A DNA stretch of 64,000 nucleotides from Prolixibacteraceae bacterium (GTDB taxonomy: Bacteria; Bacteroidota; Bacteroidia; Bacteroidales; Prolixibacteraceae): the NCBI GenBank assembly GCA_025355875.1, contig JANXYV010000154.1:1-64000 (forward strand), given 5' to 3'. Position 1 is the first letter of the stretch, and the number at the start of each line of letters is the position of its first letter. Below, piece by piece: positions 1 to 10,040 of this stretch. Both the position numbers and the translations under genes were made by a program. The notes under the pieces are model-generated. The model did no database searches. It was not told the origin of the DNA and was given only the letters and a program-made list of their open reading frames with translations.

Positions 1-204
1 ATCAATTTTACCGTATTTGAGCGTTATTTTTGAACCACAATAAAAGCACTTTTTTTATTCATATTTTTGATTTCTCGCAAAGCTATACCAATAAAGGATT
101 ACAGAGGTTTTCACCATTCTTTTTGTCCATTAACCCGAAAAGTTTTGTTTATAAGTCATTGACGGAGTGACTTCAAGTCACCCTATCAATGATTAATAGT
201 CGTT

Positions 205-285
205 ACTTTCCATATTTAGCCAAATTTAGACGCTCCACTTGCCAAATTTAGCTAAATACGGAAAGTTAACTTGCTAAATTTAGGT
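205..285. repeat. Imperfect inverted repeat (arms about 205-228 and 243-266) plus a further partial copy at 270-285
   Basis: actttccatatttagccaaattta vs reverse complement of the right arm actttccgtatttagctaaatttg; short direct copies cttgccaaatttag / cttgctaaatttag. Confidence 0.65.
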
Positions 286-335
286 TTTTTGAAAATTTCG
301 TTTTAGCTTTACCTTATCAAAATTACACAAATTCA

Positions 336-1475
336 ATGGAATCAGCCTGGTATAATCGATATTTGGAATCTCAAACAGTTTCAATTCTGAAAAAAGGTAA
401 AGTTTTCGTGCTGTACGGTCCACGCCGTGTTGGGAAAACAGAACTAATCAGAAAGATTATTCCAGGATATAATGGCAAAATTTTTAGTGGAACTGGCGAC
501 AATCAGGAATTGCGCGAATTGCTCTCGGCTCAAAAGCTAAGTCAGTTGCAGACTGCTTTTGGAAGTTACGAGTTGGTGTTTATTGACGAAGCGCAGCGAA
601 TTCCGGAGGCTGGATATGGACTAAAACTGCTCATCGATCATTTTCCTGAAATGATTATCCTGGTCACTGGCTCTTCTTCATTTGACCTTTCAGGCAAAAT
701 CGGTGAGCCATTGACCGGCAGGCATATAGTCCGTAACTTATTTCCAATTTCAGTGTTGGAGTTAAACGAGCAGTTTGGAGGCATGTATGTGTTACAAAAA
801 CTGGATGAATTACTAATCTATGGGGCATATCCTGATGTTTTAAATGCCTCTTCTGCCAACGATAAAAGAGAATATTTGATGTCGATCAGAGACTCCTATT
901 TGCTGAAAGATATCCTGGAACTGGAGAGCATCAAAAACCCGTCAAAACTCAGCGATTTATTGAAATTGCTGGCCTTCCAGATTGGTCAGGAGGTTTCGCT
1001 GAATGAGTTGAGCAACAATTTGGGAATTGCCAAACAAAGCGTTGAACGCTATTTGGATTTGCTTGAAAAGACATTCATTATCAAAAAGGTTGGTGGATTT
1101 TCCAGAAACCTCCGGAAGGAAGTAGTGAAAACTTCCCGCTATTTTTTTTGGGATAATGGCATCCGAAACGCACTAATCAACAACTTCAACCCAATCGGAC
1201 AGAGGAATGATATTGGAATGCTTTGGGAAAACTTCCTGTATATGGAACGGCTGAAAACCAAATCGTACAAGCGTATTTTTTCCAACGACTACTTTTGGCG
1301 TACTTATGACCGACAAGAAATCGATCTGATAGAAGAGCGTGACGGCAAGCTTTTCGCATACGAATTTAAGTGGAGTCCGAAAAACGTAAAAGCACCGAAA
1401 GCATGGTCAGATACCTACCCTGATTCCGAATTTCAGGTTATTTCGAAGGAGAATTTTCTGGAGTTTCTGATATGA
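336..1475 (+). CDS. AAA_14/DUF4143-type ATP-binding protein
   Basis: Walker A YGPRRVGKTEL, Walker B LVFIDEAQ, sensor LVTGSSSF, C-terminal DUF4143-like ..WENFLYMERL..YFWRTYDRQEIDLIEE. Confidence 0.9.
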   Translation: MESAWYNRYLESQTVSILKKGKVFVLYGPRRVGKTELIRKIIPGYNGKIFSGTGDNQELRELLSAQKLSQLQTAFGSYELVFIDEAQRIPEAGYGLKLLIDHFPEMIILVTGSSSFDLSGKIGEPLTGRHIVRNLFPISVLELNEQFGGMYVLQKLDELLIYGAYPDVLNASSANDKREYLMSIRDSYLLKDILELESIKNPSKLSDLLKLLAFQIGQEVSLNELSNNLGIAKQSVERYLDLLEKTFIIKKVGGFSRNLRKEVVKTSRYFFWDNGIRNALINNFNPIGQRNDIGMLWENFLYMERLKTKSYKRIFSNDYFWRTYDRQEIDLIEERDGKLFAYEFKWSPKNVKAPKAWSDTYPDSEFQVISKENFLEFLI

Positions 1476-1484
1476 CAATAAGAT

Positions 1485-1907
1485 TTATTGAACCAACTGC
1501 AATTTGATGGTTCCCCAGTTCGGAACATTCAACATCAGGATATTTCCGTTGATGTCATATGAAGTTGCTGAAGGAAGAAGCGCGGTAAACTTCTTTGAGA
1601 ACTCGCTGTCGCAGCAGGCTTCAGTGCATGCCGGGATTCCGATATCGATCACATTGGCGACATCCGATTTAAATGTACTTGTGCAACTATTCACATCAAG
1701 TTTTAACTGATAGGTTCCCGATTCGTTAAAGGTAATCAGTATTTTATTGTTCTTGTCCTTCTGAAAATTAACTGACTGTAGCGAAATAAACTCTGTCGCT
1801 TCCCAGGTATGAAATAGCGTAACGGTTGCCGGCGTATTGTCCTTATGACAAGAACCTGGTATCAGGAGAATTACCAGCAAAACTGAAATTTGAAATACTG
1901 TTTTCAT
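1485..1907 (-). CDS. Small hypothetical lipoprotein
   Basis: Signal peptide with lipobox-like LIPGSC; about 140 aa; no recognised domain. Confidence 0.65.
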   Translation of the reverse strand: MKTVFQISVLLVILLIPGSCHKDNTPATVTLFHTWEATEFISLQSVNFQKDKNNKILITFNESGTYQLKLDVNSCTSTFKSDVANVIDIGIPACTEACCDSEFSKKFTALLPSATSYDINGNILMLNVPNWGTIKLQLVQ

Positions 1908-1965
1908 GTGGATGTTTTCCTTTACAGTGAAACGAACAGATCGTTGAAATGTTTTTCCTGAAAAG

Positions 1966-2004
1966 AAAAGGATCCGATCTTTGCAGAAAGATCAGATCCT
2001 TTTT
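1966..2004 (-). terminator. Intrinsic terminator downstream of the hexokinase gene
   Basis: aaaaggatccgatcttt-gcag-aaagatcagatcctttt, 16/17 paired arms, T-rich on the minus-strand exit side. Confidence 0.75.
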
Positions 2005-2021
2005 AAACAGAACAATCAAGT

Positions 2022-3224
2022 TTATGAAAGTACCGACATGGCAGCACCGATCAGGTTCGCATTTTCGATGCGTGAAAGCTGAACTTCATTATCTCCAAGT
2101 CCGCTTTCCGCCAACAGTTCTTTCAAGGTTGCATTAACGATGTCGACATATTTGGCGTTGTGTGTTTTTACTTTGCTCCAGAATAAGCTTCCTTCAGCCA
2201 AAACCTGGATTTTTTTCACCGATGGATAGGCTGAATTCAGGTTTAAAACCAATCCGGCAATTGAAGCAGCTACCAGTTTGGCAGAACGTTCGTAAATCTG
2301 GAAAGCGGTCTCCACATATTCAGGTTTAAACTGATCCGGATTATTCATCATCTTGCTTAAACCGGCTGCATCAAGGTTGACATCCAGGCCATCGTTCGGA
2401 TACACAGCACGGAAAGTACGACCAAGATACATGCCTGAAATCGCTTTTTCGAAACGCTGAAATCCCTTATTATCGGAGTTGGCATCCACTTCCACATCGT
2501 AAGCAGTAAGGTGTGGCGGATCAAAATTTCCCGATTCCAAATTAACCGGTGTTTCGCCCGACCATCCTTCCATACCTTCAATTTTCGGAATATAGCTGGA
2601 TGGGAAGAAGGTAGCCATATTGGTTCCTGTTCCAACAATGAGTCCGACATACGCATCGTATCCCGGATTGGCCAAACCTGCAAACAAACTGGTGATGGTG
2701 TCGTTGACTACGGCAATCTTACCGCTGAAACCAGCATTCAAAGTATCATTCAGGTATTTTACCATAGGGGCTCCTATTGCTTTGCCTTCCATGTTCGGAA
2801 TGTTCACGCCTTTGGTCCAGACGATCAATTCCGCATCGCCATTCAGCATTGGTTTTGCAGGATACGAAAAACAATATCCGATGGATGAATTCGCCGGTAA
2901 ATCGAGTTGATTAATCACTTCTGCTTCCGAATTGTACAAATCGGTTTCGGTAAATCCCTCGATTTTCATCTCAGTAATGTTTTTTTCGGCCATGCCGGTG
3001 ATTTTGGTTTCCAGGCCTACCGAAACCACTGCGGCACGGAAGTTTGTTCCACCCAAATCAAACACTACTGCGTCGCCTTTGATTCCATCCTTCTTTGGAT
3101 GAATATAGGTTGGCAAACACTTGATTTCTGTTCCGTCGGCACGAAGACCGGTTTCAATTTTTAATTTCAAATCATTTGCTATGTCGAGCAATTGATTGTT
3201 GGATAATGCGAAAGGATTATTCAT
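2022..3224 (-). CDS. Hexokinase (eukaryotic-type hexokinase family)
   Basis: VVFDLGGTNFRAAVV phosphate motif, VNDTITSLFAG, VGLIVGTGTN, EGSLFW. Confidence 0.88.
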   Translation of the reverse strand: MNNPFALSNNQLLDIANDLKLKIETGLRADGTEIKCLPTYIHPKKDGIKGDAVVFDLGGTNFRAAVVSVGLETKITGMAEKNITEMKIEGFTETDLYNSEAEVINQLDLPANSSIGYCFSYPAKPMLNGDAELIVWTKGVNIPNMEGKAIGAPMVKYLNDTLNAGFSGKIAVVNDTITSLFAGLANPGYDAYVGLIVGTGTNMATFFPSSYIPKIEGMEGWSGETPVNLESGNFDPPHLTAYDVEVDANSDNKGFQRFEKAISGMYLGRTFRAVYPNDGLDVNLDAAGLSKMMNNPDQFKPEYVETAFQIYERSAKLVAASIAGLVLNLNSAYPSVKKIQVLAEGSLFWSKVKTHNAKYVDIVNATLKELLAESGLGDNEVQLSRIENANLIGAAMSVLS

Positions 3225-3332
3225 GTTGAGTTTATTAGTTTTATTGATTAATCACTAGGAGCGGCTAAAATAGGTAAATCCTTCTACTTCAGCAAAAGGA
3301 TTTACCGGTTCTGAATTTTTAATTGAAATCTA

Positions 3333-5969
3333 TTATTTTCCAATCCGGAAAGACATTTTCAGAAGGAAAACATTGTAGGGTTTGGTTTGAAACAGGCTGG
3401 TCATGTCGTTATTCACATCAAAGTTTCCGGTCGAATTGGTCTGACTTCTGGTTTGTGACCATACCAGGTAAATGGTCGAGCCCGGCAGATATTCCCATCG
3501 GACGACCATGTTCGAAAGAAACTCCCTTACATCGAAATTGGGTTGATCGAAAGTGTATAATTTATTTCCGCCTGAATTAGAAATGTGGTACTGATTCGAT
3601 GAAGCATCATACGAAATCTCGTTTGACGGGAAGGTATAAAACCGGTTGGTGTAGGCGTCGGCCCGACCGTCGGTAATTTTTTTGAATTCGGTATAATTTC
3701 CGGTCGAAATAAATGGCTGTCCCCAGTACTGGATGCTCAAATCAGGAGTAATATTATAGTTTATGCGCAGTGAAGCATTCAGGGTATTCTGGTTTATCCG
3801 GCCAAATACATAATCTTTCTGATTACCGTATTCCTGCTGGGTGACGTATTGAAGTTCATCTTCATTCATCGTGTAGCCGGGAGACAGGGTGATCTTGAGA
3901 TTTTTACTGGGCCGGTAACCAAATCCGAAGCTGTAACTGGTCATATTTTTCGAATTTTCTACATTGTTCTTCATGATCATGAACTCCATTTCAGCAGTTA
4001 ACTTCTTCTGATCATTGGAACCAAAAGCAAACCAGACATTTTTCGTTCCAGGCAACTTTAAGGCCGGTCCGCCTCGCAGCTCGGTGGTTGATAGCGACTC
4101 ACCGTTAATATTCGTTCCGAGATTAAAGTTCCAGTAGTTCTTGAATTGCGTATGGGCATTGAAATTTCCACCAGGGCCAAGCGATTCTCCGGCAAAATTC
4201 CATTCGGTCCATTGATTCAGATTCAGGTTTAAATTCCTGAAAATGGAAAATGGTTGATAGATTCGATACCCTACCCAGATGACTTCCAGAATATCATCAG
4301 CCTGGCGCATGTATCCCACATCATTTAATTCCAATCCAGGCGATTTCCATGCAGTTGCTGCCATAAATTTCAGGCTGCCGCCATTTTTAGAAAAGGTAAA
4401 TTTTCCCCCCTGACCGGTTAGACTGGTTCGTGTGGTATCCAACCTGATATGAGTGGCATCGGGCCGCTGGAAATTGTGTATCCACGATTGCTGGGTGGTA
4501 CTGATGGCCTTGGTGCTTCCTTCCACGCGACTGAAATAGCCTGATAAATCGACTTCCCAATCTTTATGATGCCATTTGTGCACCAGATCGAAGCCGCCGG
4601 TATAGGCTGCTTTGTGAAGGAAATCGACTTCTGCCGATGCAAGGTTCCGGTTGACCATGGTAGCCATTCCTCCCAGAACCGTATTTCCTTTGTCGAAATC
4701 CTTTTGTACCCGCCCAATGGAGTAATTGGTGAAAGGTTCGATCATTTCAGTCCGTTCAGTTTGTCCGTTGCTGATTTTGGCAAATTCGTCCGAAGTGAGA
4801 CTTTCCATGAAACCCAGCGATAATCCTTTTTTGGTTTTCCCGGTGATTTTTGCTGCTCCCAGAATGCTGGTAAAATCAGGGGCATCAATATGTTCATCCT
4901 CTTTCAGCTCAGGACAATTATGAGGCCGGCGACCAATGCGGCGCGAATAGAACAGGTTTTCCGAAGATAGATCACCATCGCCAAACATGAGTGGAAAACT
5001 CAGTATATTTTTGCCTTCAATAAAGAAAGGTCGTTTTTCCTGAAAAAAAGTTTCATAGGAAGTCAGGTTCACCTGAGAAGGGTCGGCTTCTACCTGACCA
5101 AAATCGGGGTTGATGGTGAAATCCATAGTGATGTTATTTGTCAATCCAACTTTGCCATCTAAACCACCACTCAATTGGTTCTTTTTTCCTGAACTTTTGT
5201 ATGGATTTTCAGGTTCCTTCTCATACCGGTCAGTCCGGGCAACCACATACGGAGTGAAATCGGCTATTTTTCGTGATTTCAGGTTCGTCAACCCTTTTAA
5301 TTCCCCAAACTGTGAAACCCAAGCGGCTGCTTTTTTCGACGAAGGTTGCCAAATGCTAACCTCCTGTTTCCGGAAGAGCATCCGGCCCAGTTGCAAGCCC
5401 CAGGTTTGTTCGTTATTTCCTTCAAAACGCAGTTGAGTGAGCGGAATCCGCATTTCGGCATACCAGCCCAATGAATCACGACTCGTTTTGGCCAGCCAGA
5501 TTGGATCCCAGGTATTATCTTCGTTTTGACCATCGTTGCTGATAATGTAATCTTGTTTGGTTCCGGCAGTGCTGACCAAAAAAGCAAATGCAGTGCGCTT
5601 GTCGTTATATGAGTCAATCTGGATGGCAACCAGATCACCGTCAATCTCATCGCGTTTGGTGAGCCGCTGAACAATACTGTCGGGGCTGCTGTCCCAGGCC
5701 TTAAATCCGACATACATATAATTTTCGTCGAGCAAAATGGCGAATTCGGTTTTTTGTCCGGGCGGTTTACCTTCCGACGGCTCATACTGAATAAAATCAT
5801 CCTGCCAGTTGGCTTTCAGCCAGGCAGGATCGTCTAATTTGCCATCAATGGTGATATCTGTTTTGCTGCACTTGTCAGCGAAGTATTCCTTTTTAGCTTG
5901 AGTTTGAGCCAATACCTGACCAGAAATGATCAGCAGAACAGAGAAGAATATTTGAAATCTTGCCTTCAT
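3333..5969 (-). CDS. DUF5916-type outer-membrane protein with N-terminal CBM9-like domain
   Basis: Signal peptide, KTDITIDGKLDDPAWLKA CBM9-like start, DFGQVEADPSQVNLTSYETFFQEKRPFFIEG signature, beta-strand rich C-terminus. Confidence 0.85.
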   Translation of the reverse strand: MKARFQIFFSVLLIISGQVLAQTQAKKEYFADKCSKTDITIDGKLDDPAWLKANWQDDFIQYEPSEGKPPGQKTEFAILLDENYMYVGFKAWDSSPDSIVQRLTKRDEIDGDLVAIQIDSYNDKRTAFAFLVSTAGTKQDYIISNDGQNEDNTWDPIWLAKTSRDSLGWYAEMRIPLTQLRFEGNNEQTWGLQLGRMLFRKQEVSIWQPSSKKAAAWVSQFGELKGLTNLKSRKIADFTPYVVARTDRYEKEPENPYKSSGKKNQLSGGLDGKVGLTNNITMDFTINPDFGQVEADPSQVNLTSYETFFQEKRPFFIEGKNILSFPLMFGDGDLSSENLFYSRRIGRRPHNCPELKEDEHIDAPDFTSILGAAKITGKTKKGLSLGFMESLTSDEFAKISNGQTERTEMIEPFTNYSIGRVQKDFDKGNTVLGGMATMVNRNLASAEVDFLHKAAYTGGFDLVHKWHHKDWEVDLSGYFSRVEGSTKAISTTQQSWIHNFQRPDATHIRLDTTRTSLTGQGGKFTFSKNGGSLKFMAATAWKSPGLELNDVGYMRQADDILEVIWVGYRIYQPFSIFRNLNLNLNQWTEWNFAGESLGPGGNFNAHTQFKNYWNFNLGTNINGESLSTTELRGGPALKLPGTKNVWFAFGSNDQKKLTAEMEFMIMKNNVENSKNMTSYSFGFGYRPSKNLKITLSPGYTMNEDELQYVTQQEYGNQKDYVFGRINQNTLNASLRINYNITPDLSIQYWGQPFISTGNYTEFKKITDGRADAYTNRFYTFPSNEISYDASSNQYHISNSGGNKLYTFDQPNFDVREFLSNMVVRWEYLPGSTIYLVWSQTRSQTNSTGNFDVNNDMTSLFQTKPYNVFLLKMSFRIGK

Positions 5970-6204
5970 GAAATAGGTTTAGCATCTTAAGAGACTCCTG
6001 AAATCGGAATTCGTTACAGGTTTTGGTTTTTTTTAGAGAAAATTTCGAACTCTTTTTTACGCAATTGGCAAATTTCCCTTTTTGGGGGGTTATGCATTTC
6101 CGGATAAAACAAACCGATTTTGTTTCATTCAAAAATATTTTGTTAATTTACATGACAAACTGACACACAGATCATAGGCAGATTCAACTTCTAAACGATT
6201 ATAT

Positions 6205-7176
6205 ATGCAGAGACTCATTTTCCTGATCTTTATTGCGGTTATATCGGCAAACGTATTTGCACAAAACTTTACGAATATTCGCGCTAAAAAGGAAGCTGAA
6301 AAAGTGGTTATCCGTTACGATTTCAAAACTGATCAGCCCGAGCAAACTTTTAATGTCAGGCTGGAATGCTCTTCAGATGGAGGAAAGACCTTCAACATTT
6401 TCCCTCAATGGGTCAGTGGCGATCTCATGAAAGTATCTGCCGGTGCGGAAAAGACAATCATTTGGGAAATGCAAAAGGAGAGTCCGGACCTTTCGGGTGA
6501 TCAGCTGGTTTTCCAGTTGGTGGCAGTTCAGAATATTCCTGAAGTGCCCAAACCTGAAAACACAGGCACTTTTACCGATGGGCGCGACGGACATGTTTAC
6601 AAATATGTAAAAATCGGCAGTCAAACCTGGATGGCCGAAAATCTGGCTTTTTTGCCTTCCGTCAGTCCGTCCGGGGAAGGTGATCAGAGAGAGCCTTTCT
6701 GTTATGTTTATGGTTATAATGGTAATAACATAGCTGAGGTCAGGGCTACAGAAAATTACAAAACTTTTGGTGTGCTTTACAATTGGACTGCGGCACTTAA
6801 ATACTGCCCGGTGGGGTGGCACTTGCCCAGTGACGAAGAATGGAAACAACTGGAAATTACATTGGGTATTTGCTGGGAACAGGCAAATTCAACAGGCACC
6901 CGTGGAGCTGAAAATGGTGCAAAGCTGAAAAGTCAGGAAGGCTGGTTTAAATCCGGAAATGGTACGAACGCTTCCAATTTTTCGGCACTTCCTGGTGGTG
7001 GCCGTTATGGTGACGGTAACTTCGGAAATATCGGAGCTAGTGGTTTCTGGTGGAGTTCTTCTCAATTTGGAAGTGCCTTTGCATGGGGCAGGGGACTGGG
7101 CTGCGACGGCCAGGGAATCCAGAAAGGTGTCAACAATATGGAAGGTGGTTTTTCTGTTCGTTGTATTAAAGATTAG
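6205..7176 (+). CDS. FISUMP (Fibrobacter succinogenes major paralogous) domain protein
   Basis: TFTDGRDGHVYKYVKIGSQTWMAENL ... YNWTAAL..CPVGWHLPSDEEW ... WWSSSQ ... GFSVRCIKD. Confidence 0.9.
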   Translation: MQRLIFLIFIAVISANVFAQNFTNIRAKKEAEKVVIRYDFKTDQPEQTFNVRLECSSDGGKTFNIFPQWVSGDLMKVSAGAEKTIIWEMQKESPDLSGDQLVFQLVAVQNIPEVPKPENTGTFTDGRDGHVYKYVKIGSQTWMAENLAFLPSVSPSGEGDQREPFCYVYGYNGNNIAEVRATENYKTFGVLYNWTAALKYCPVGWHLPSDEEWKQLEITLGICWEQANSTGTRGAENGAKLKSQEGWFKSGNGTNASNFSALPGGGRYGDGNFGNIGASGFWWSSSQFGSAFAWGRGLGCDGQGIQKGVNNMEGGFSVRCIKD

Positions 7177-7426
7177 TGGAATTTGCTCCAACTTTGTTCC
7201 ATAAAATCCTCGCACGGATAGTCAGCTTTTAAGATGCTTTCAGGAATATCCGGATTTAAGAAATATACTCATCAACATGTTTTGAAATAGTTCGATTTGA
7301 TTTTTAAAATCAGATTAAAATATTTTACTTTACAACAAAGATCAGCACAGATCAGCACAGGACTAGAATGTTTAAAATTAATCGGATCAAATGTGCTACT
7401 TCTAAAGCGAAACTTAACCTATACGA

Positions 7427-9502
7427 ATGAAAACCTTAAACTTGTTCACACTACTTTTTCTCCTGACAATCGCTTCAAATGTCTTTTCACAGACTCAGCG
7501 CTCTATCGATCAACCTTTGCCATCCCGTCAGGTTCATCTCGATTTCCATACTTCGGAATTTATTCCCGGAATCGGTGAAAAATTTGATAAAAAACAGTTT
7601 CAGGAAGCCCTGAAAATTGGTCATATCAATTCGATTAACATTTTTGCCAAGTGCCATCACAGCTGGAGTTATTATCCCACTAAAATTGGTAATCAGCATC
7701 CAAATCTGAAGTTCGATCTCCTTGGCGCTGAAATTGAAGCCTGTCACGAGATAGGCGTGAAATGCCCGATTTATTTTACAGTTGGCTGGTCGGCTCACGA
7801 TGCGGAAACGCATCCCGAATGGTGTGCCCGCGAAAAAGATGGCAAATACCTGGCTTTTCTCTACGATTTCGATGCTAAACCCACCGATGTGAAAACCGAA
7901 AACTCCTGGAAATGGCTTTGTCCGGCTGCTGGTGGTGCTTACAGTGAGATGATCAAAAAACAGATAGAAGAAATTTGCCAAAATTATCCGGTTGATGGCT
8001 TTTGGTTCGACATTTACCATGTGGCCGATTTAGGTTGTTATTGCGAAAATTGCACCAAACGAATGCAGGCGGAAGGAGTTGACATGAATGATCACGAAGC
8101 TGTGGTGAAAAGCACGGCTTTGGCCATAAAAAAACATCAGACTGAACTAAGGGCAGTAATCACCAAATATTTTCCAAATGCAACGGTTTACTTTAATGCC
8201 ACACCTCATGTACGCAATAACGGAAGTTTCAACAATCACCTTTACGACCTGAACACCCATCAGGAACTCGAAGATTTGCCTTCCACCTGGGGTGGCTATG
8301 ATAAATTGCCGCTGGAAGCGAAATACCATTTGCAGAACGGAAATCCAATTGTGGCCATGAGCGGAAAGTTCCATAAATCGTGGGGCGAATTTGGCGGTTT
8401 CAAACATGCCGATGCCATTAAATATGAGGCAGCGGCCATGATTTCGAACGGAGCGGCCTGTAATTTTGGCGATCAGTTACACCCATCAGGTCTGATGGAT
8501 CTTGAAACTTACCGAAACATTGGCAAAGCGTATGAATATGTGGAGAAAATCGAAAAGTATGGTTTGGGCGGCTTGCCTGTTTCGCGCCTGGGATTGTGGT
8601 TGTCGCTCGACAATAAAGCCGACTATGGCATGGTGAATATCCTGCTCGAAACCCACAACGATTTCATCATTGCCAACGAAAAAGATCTCGATAATCTGGA
8701 ATTGCTGATTCTTCCAAGTGCCAGTCAATTAACGGAGGAACAGGCACAACGGATCAACAATTGGGTTCAAAAAGGTGGAAAACTGATTGCCTTTGGAGAA
8801 GGTGCAATAAACAAAAATCACGACAAATTCCTTATCAATGTAGGAGCCGATTATATTAGTAAATCGCCTTTCAATTTCGATTTTACGGTGGTGGAGAAAG
8901 AAATTGGCACCGAAGTGGTAAGCTCTCCATTCCTGAATTATGAGTCTGCATTGAGGTGCAAACCCACTTCAGGAACGGTATTGGCCTACATTCGTGAACC
9001 CTATTTTAACCGTACCATGGAAAAATATTCGGGTCACCGGGCAACACCTTATAAATTGGAGAACTCAGAATATCCCGCCGTTGTGAAAAATGGCAATGTT
9101 ATCTATTTCACGCATAAACTTGATCAATTGTATTACACTTCTGCGGTTCGTCTGCACCGTCAATTGGTTGCAAATGCCATCGATCTGTTGTACGAAAAGC
9201 CAATGATTGCGGTCAAAAACCTTCCAAGTTGTGGCAGGGTAAGTTTCCTGAAACAGGGAAAGGAAAACCGGTATGTGGCTCATTTGCTTTATGCGCCTGC
9301 TCTGCAGCGTGGCGAAGTGATGGTCATCGAAGATTTTTTGCCCGTTCCGGGAGTGGAAATTGAAGTGAATGTTCCGGAAAAAGTAAAAAAGGTTTACCAG
9401 ATTCCGGATGGTAAAAAGCTAGATTTCAAACGAAAAGACAACAAACTGATCGTAAAAGTTCCCACATTTACCATGCACACCGGGATAGTGCTTGAGTATT
9501 AA
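7427..9502 (+). CDS. Putative glycoside hydrolase (GHL6-like barrel plus beta-galactosidase trimerisation-like domain)
   Basis: Signal peptide; DGFWFDIYHVADLGCYCENCTKRMQ; trimerisation-like NLELLILPSASQLTEEQAQRINNWVQKGGKLIAFGEG. Confidence 0.7.
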   Translation: MKTLNLFTLLFLLTIASNVFSQTQRSIDQPLPSRQVHLDFHTSEFIPGIGEKFDKKQFQEALKIGHINSINIFAKCHHSWSYYPTKIGNQHPNLKFDLLGAEIEACHEIGVKCPIYFTVGWSAHDAETHPEWCAREKDGKYLAFLYDFDAKPTDVKTENSWKWLCPAAGGAYSEMIKKQIEEICQNYPVDGFWFDIYHVADLGCYCENCTKRMQAEGVDMNDHEAVVKSTALAIKKHQTELRAVITKYFPNATVYFNATPHVRNNGSFNNHLYDLNTHQELEDLPSTWGGYDKLPLEAKYHLQNGNPIVAMSGKFHKSWGEFGGFKHADAIKYEAAAMISNGAACNFGDQLHPSGLMDLETYRNIGKAYEYVEKIEKYGLGGLPVSRLGLWLSLDNKADYGMVNILLETHNDFIIANEKDLDNLELLILPSASQLTEEQAQRINNWVQKGGKLIAFGEGAINKNHDKFLINVGADYISKSPFNFDFTVVEKEIGTEVVSSPFLNYESALRCKPTSGTVLAYIREPYFNRTMEKYSGHRATPYKLENSEYPAVVKNGNVIYFTHKLDQLYYTSAVRLHRQLVANAIDLLYEKPMIAVKNLPSCGRVSFLKQGKENRYVAHLLYAPALQRGEVMVIEDFLPVPGVEIEVNVPEKVKKVYQIPDGKKLDFKRKDNKLIVKVPTFTMHTGIVLEY

Positions 9503-9522
9503 CTAAACCAGATTTAAATGCC

Positions 9523-9943
9523 ATGAAGCAACTTTGTTCCCTGTTTTTTGTGCTTGAATCTGGCTTGGCTCAACTTCAGGCTAAACACATTTTTATTCTT
9601 CGACCGATTGTTCAGGAATTAATACGGGCGGGATGTTGGCTATAACCCATGATCATGAAATAGTATACAAAACGGTAACCCGAAACTGACGCATAAATAT
9701 AATACCAAGAGAAAGGGCAATTTCGACAAAACCAAATTTCTGGCGTGTATTCACCAGAACGACTTAAGGAAGCTAAACGTGAACTCGAAAGTGTTCATTT
9801 TTGATCCGCTCAGCTCAACAGTTGGGATCAGGCAAACTTCAGGAAATGAAGTGCTGACAATTCCACTTTCAGTGGACGGGATTTACCTGGTAAAGGTTGA
9901 ACATGGGAATCAAATATTTTTAGGGAAAGTACTTGTGTTTTAA
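9523..9943 (+). pseudogene. Remnant of a secreted T9SS-cargo gene (signal-peptide-like start and C-terminal sorting-domain end)
   Basis: 9523 encodes MKQLCSLFFVLESGLAQLQA then stop; about 9659-9943 is open and ends VFIFDPLSSTVGIRQTSGNEVLTIPLSVDGIYLVKVEHGNQIFLGKVLVF*, matching the T9SS type A C-terminal pattern. Confidence 0.6.
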
Positions 9944-10040
9944 GCTGGATTGATAGTGGCAGACAGGCATTGATTTTTTTAATTGATTTACTGAGAATTG
10001 TGGATAATATGGCACTTAACTAAAACTAAACAACTAAACT

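Noticed and set aside
5297-5800. 167-aa minus-strand ORF inside the DUF5916 gene
   Set aside because: Same-strand alternate-frame shadow of the DUF5916 CDS
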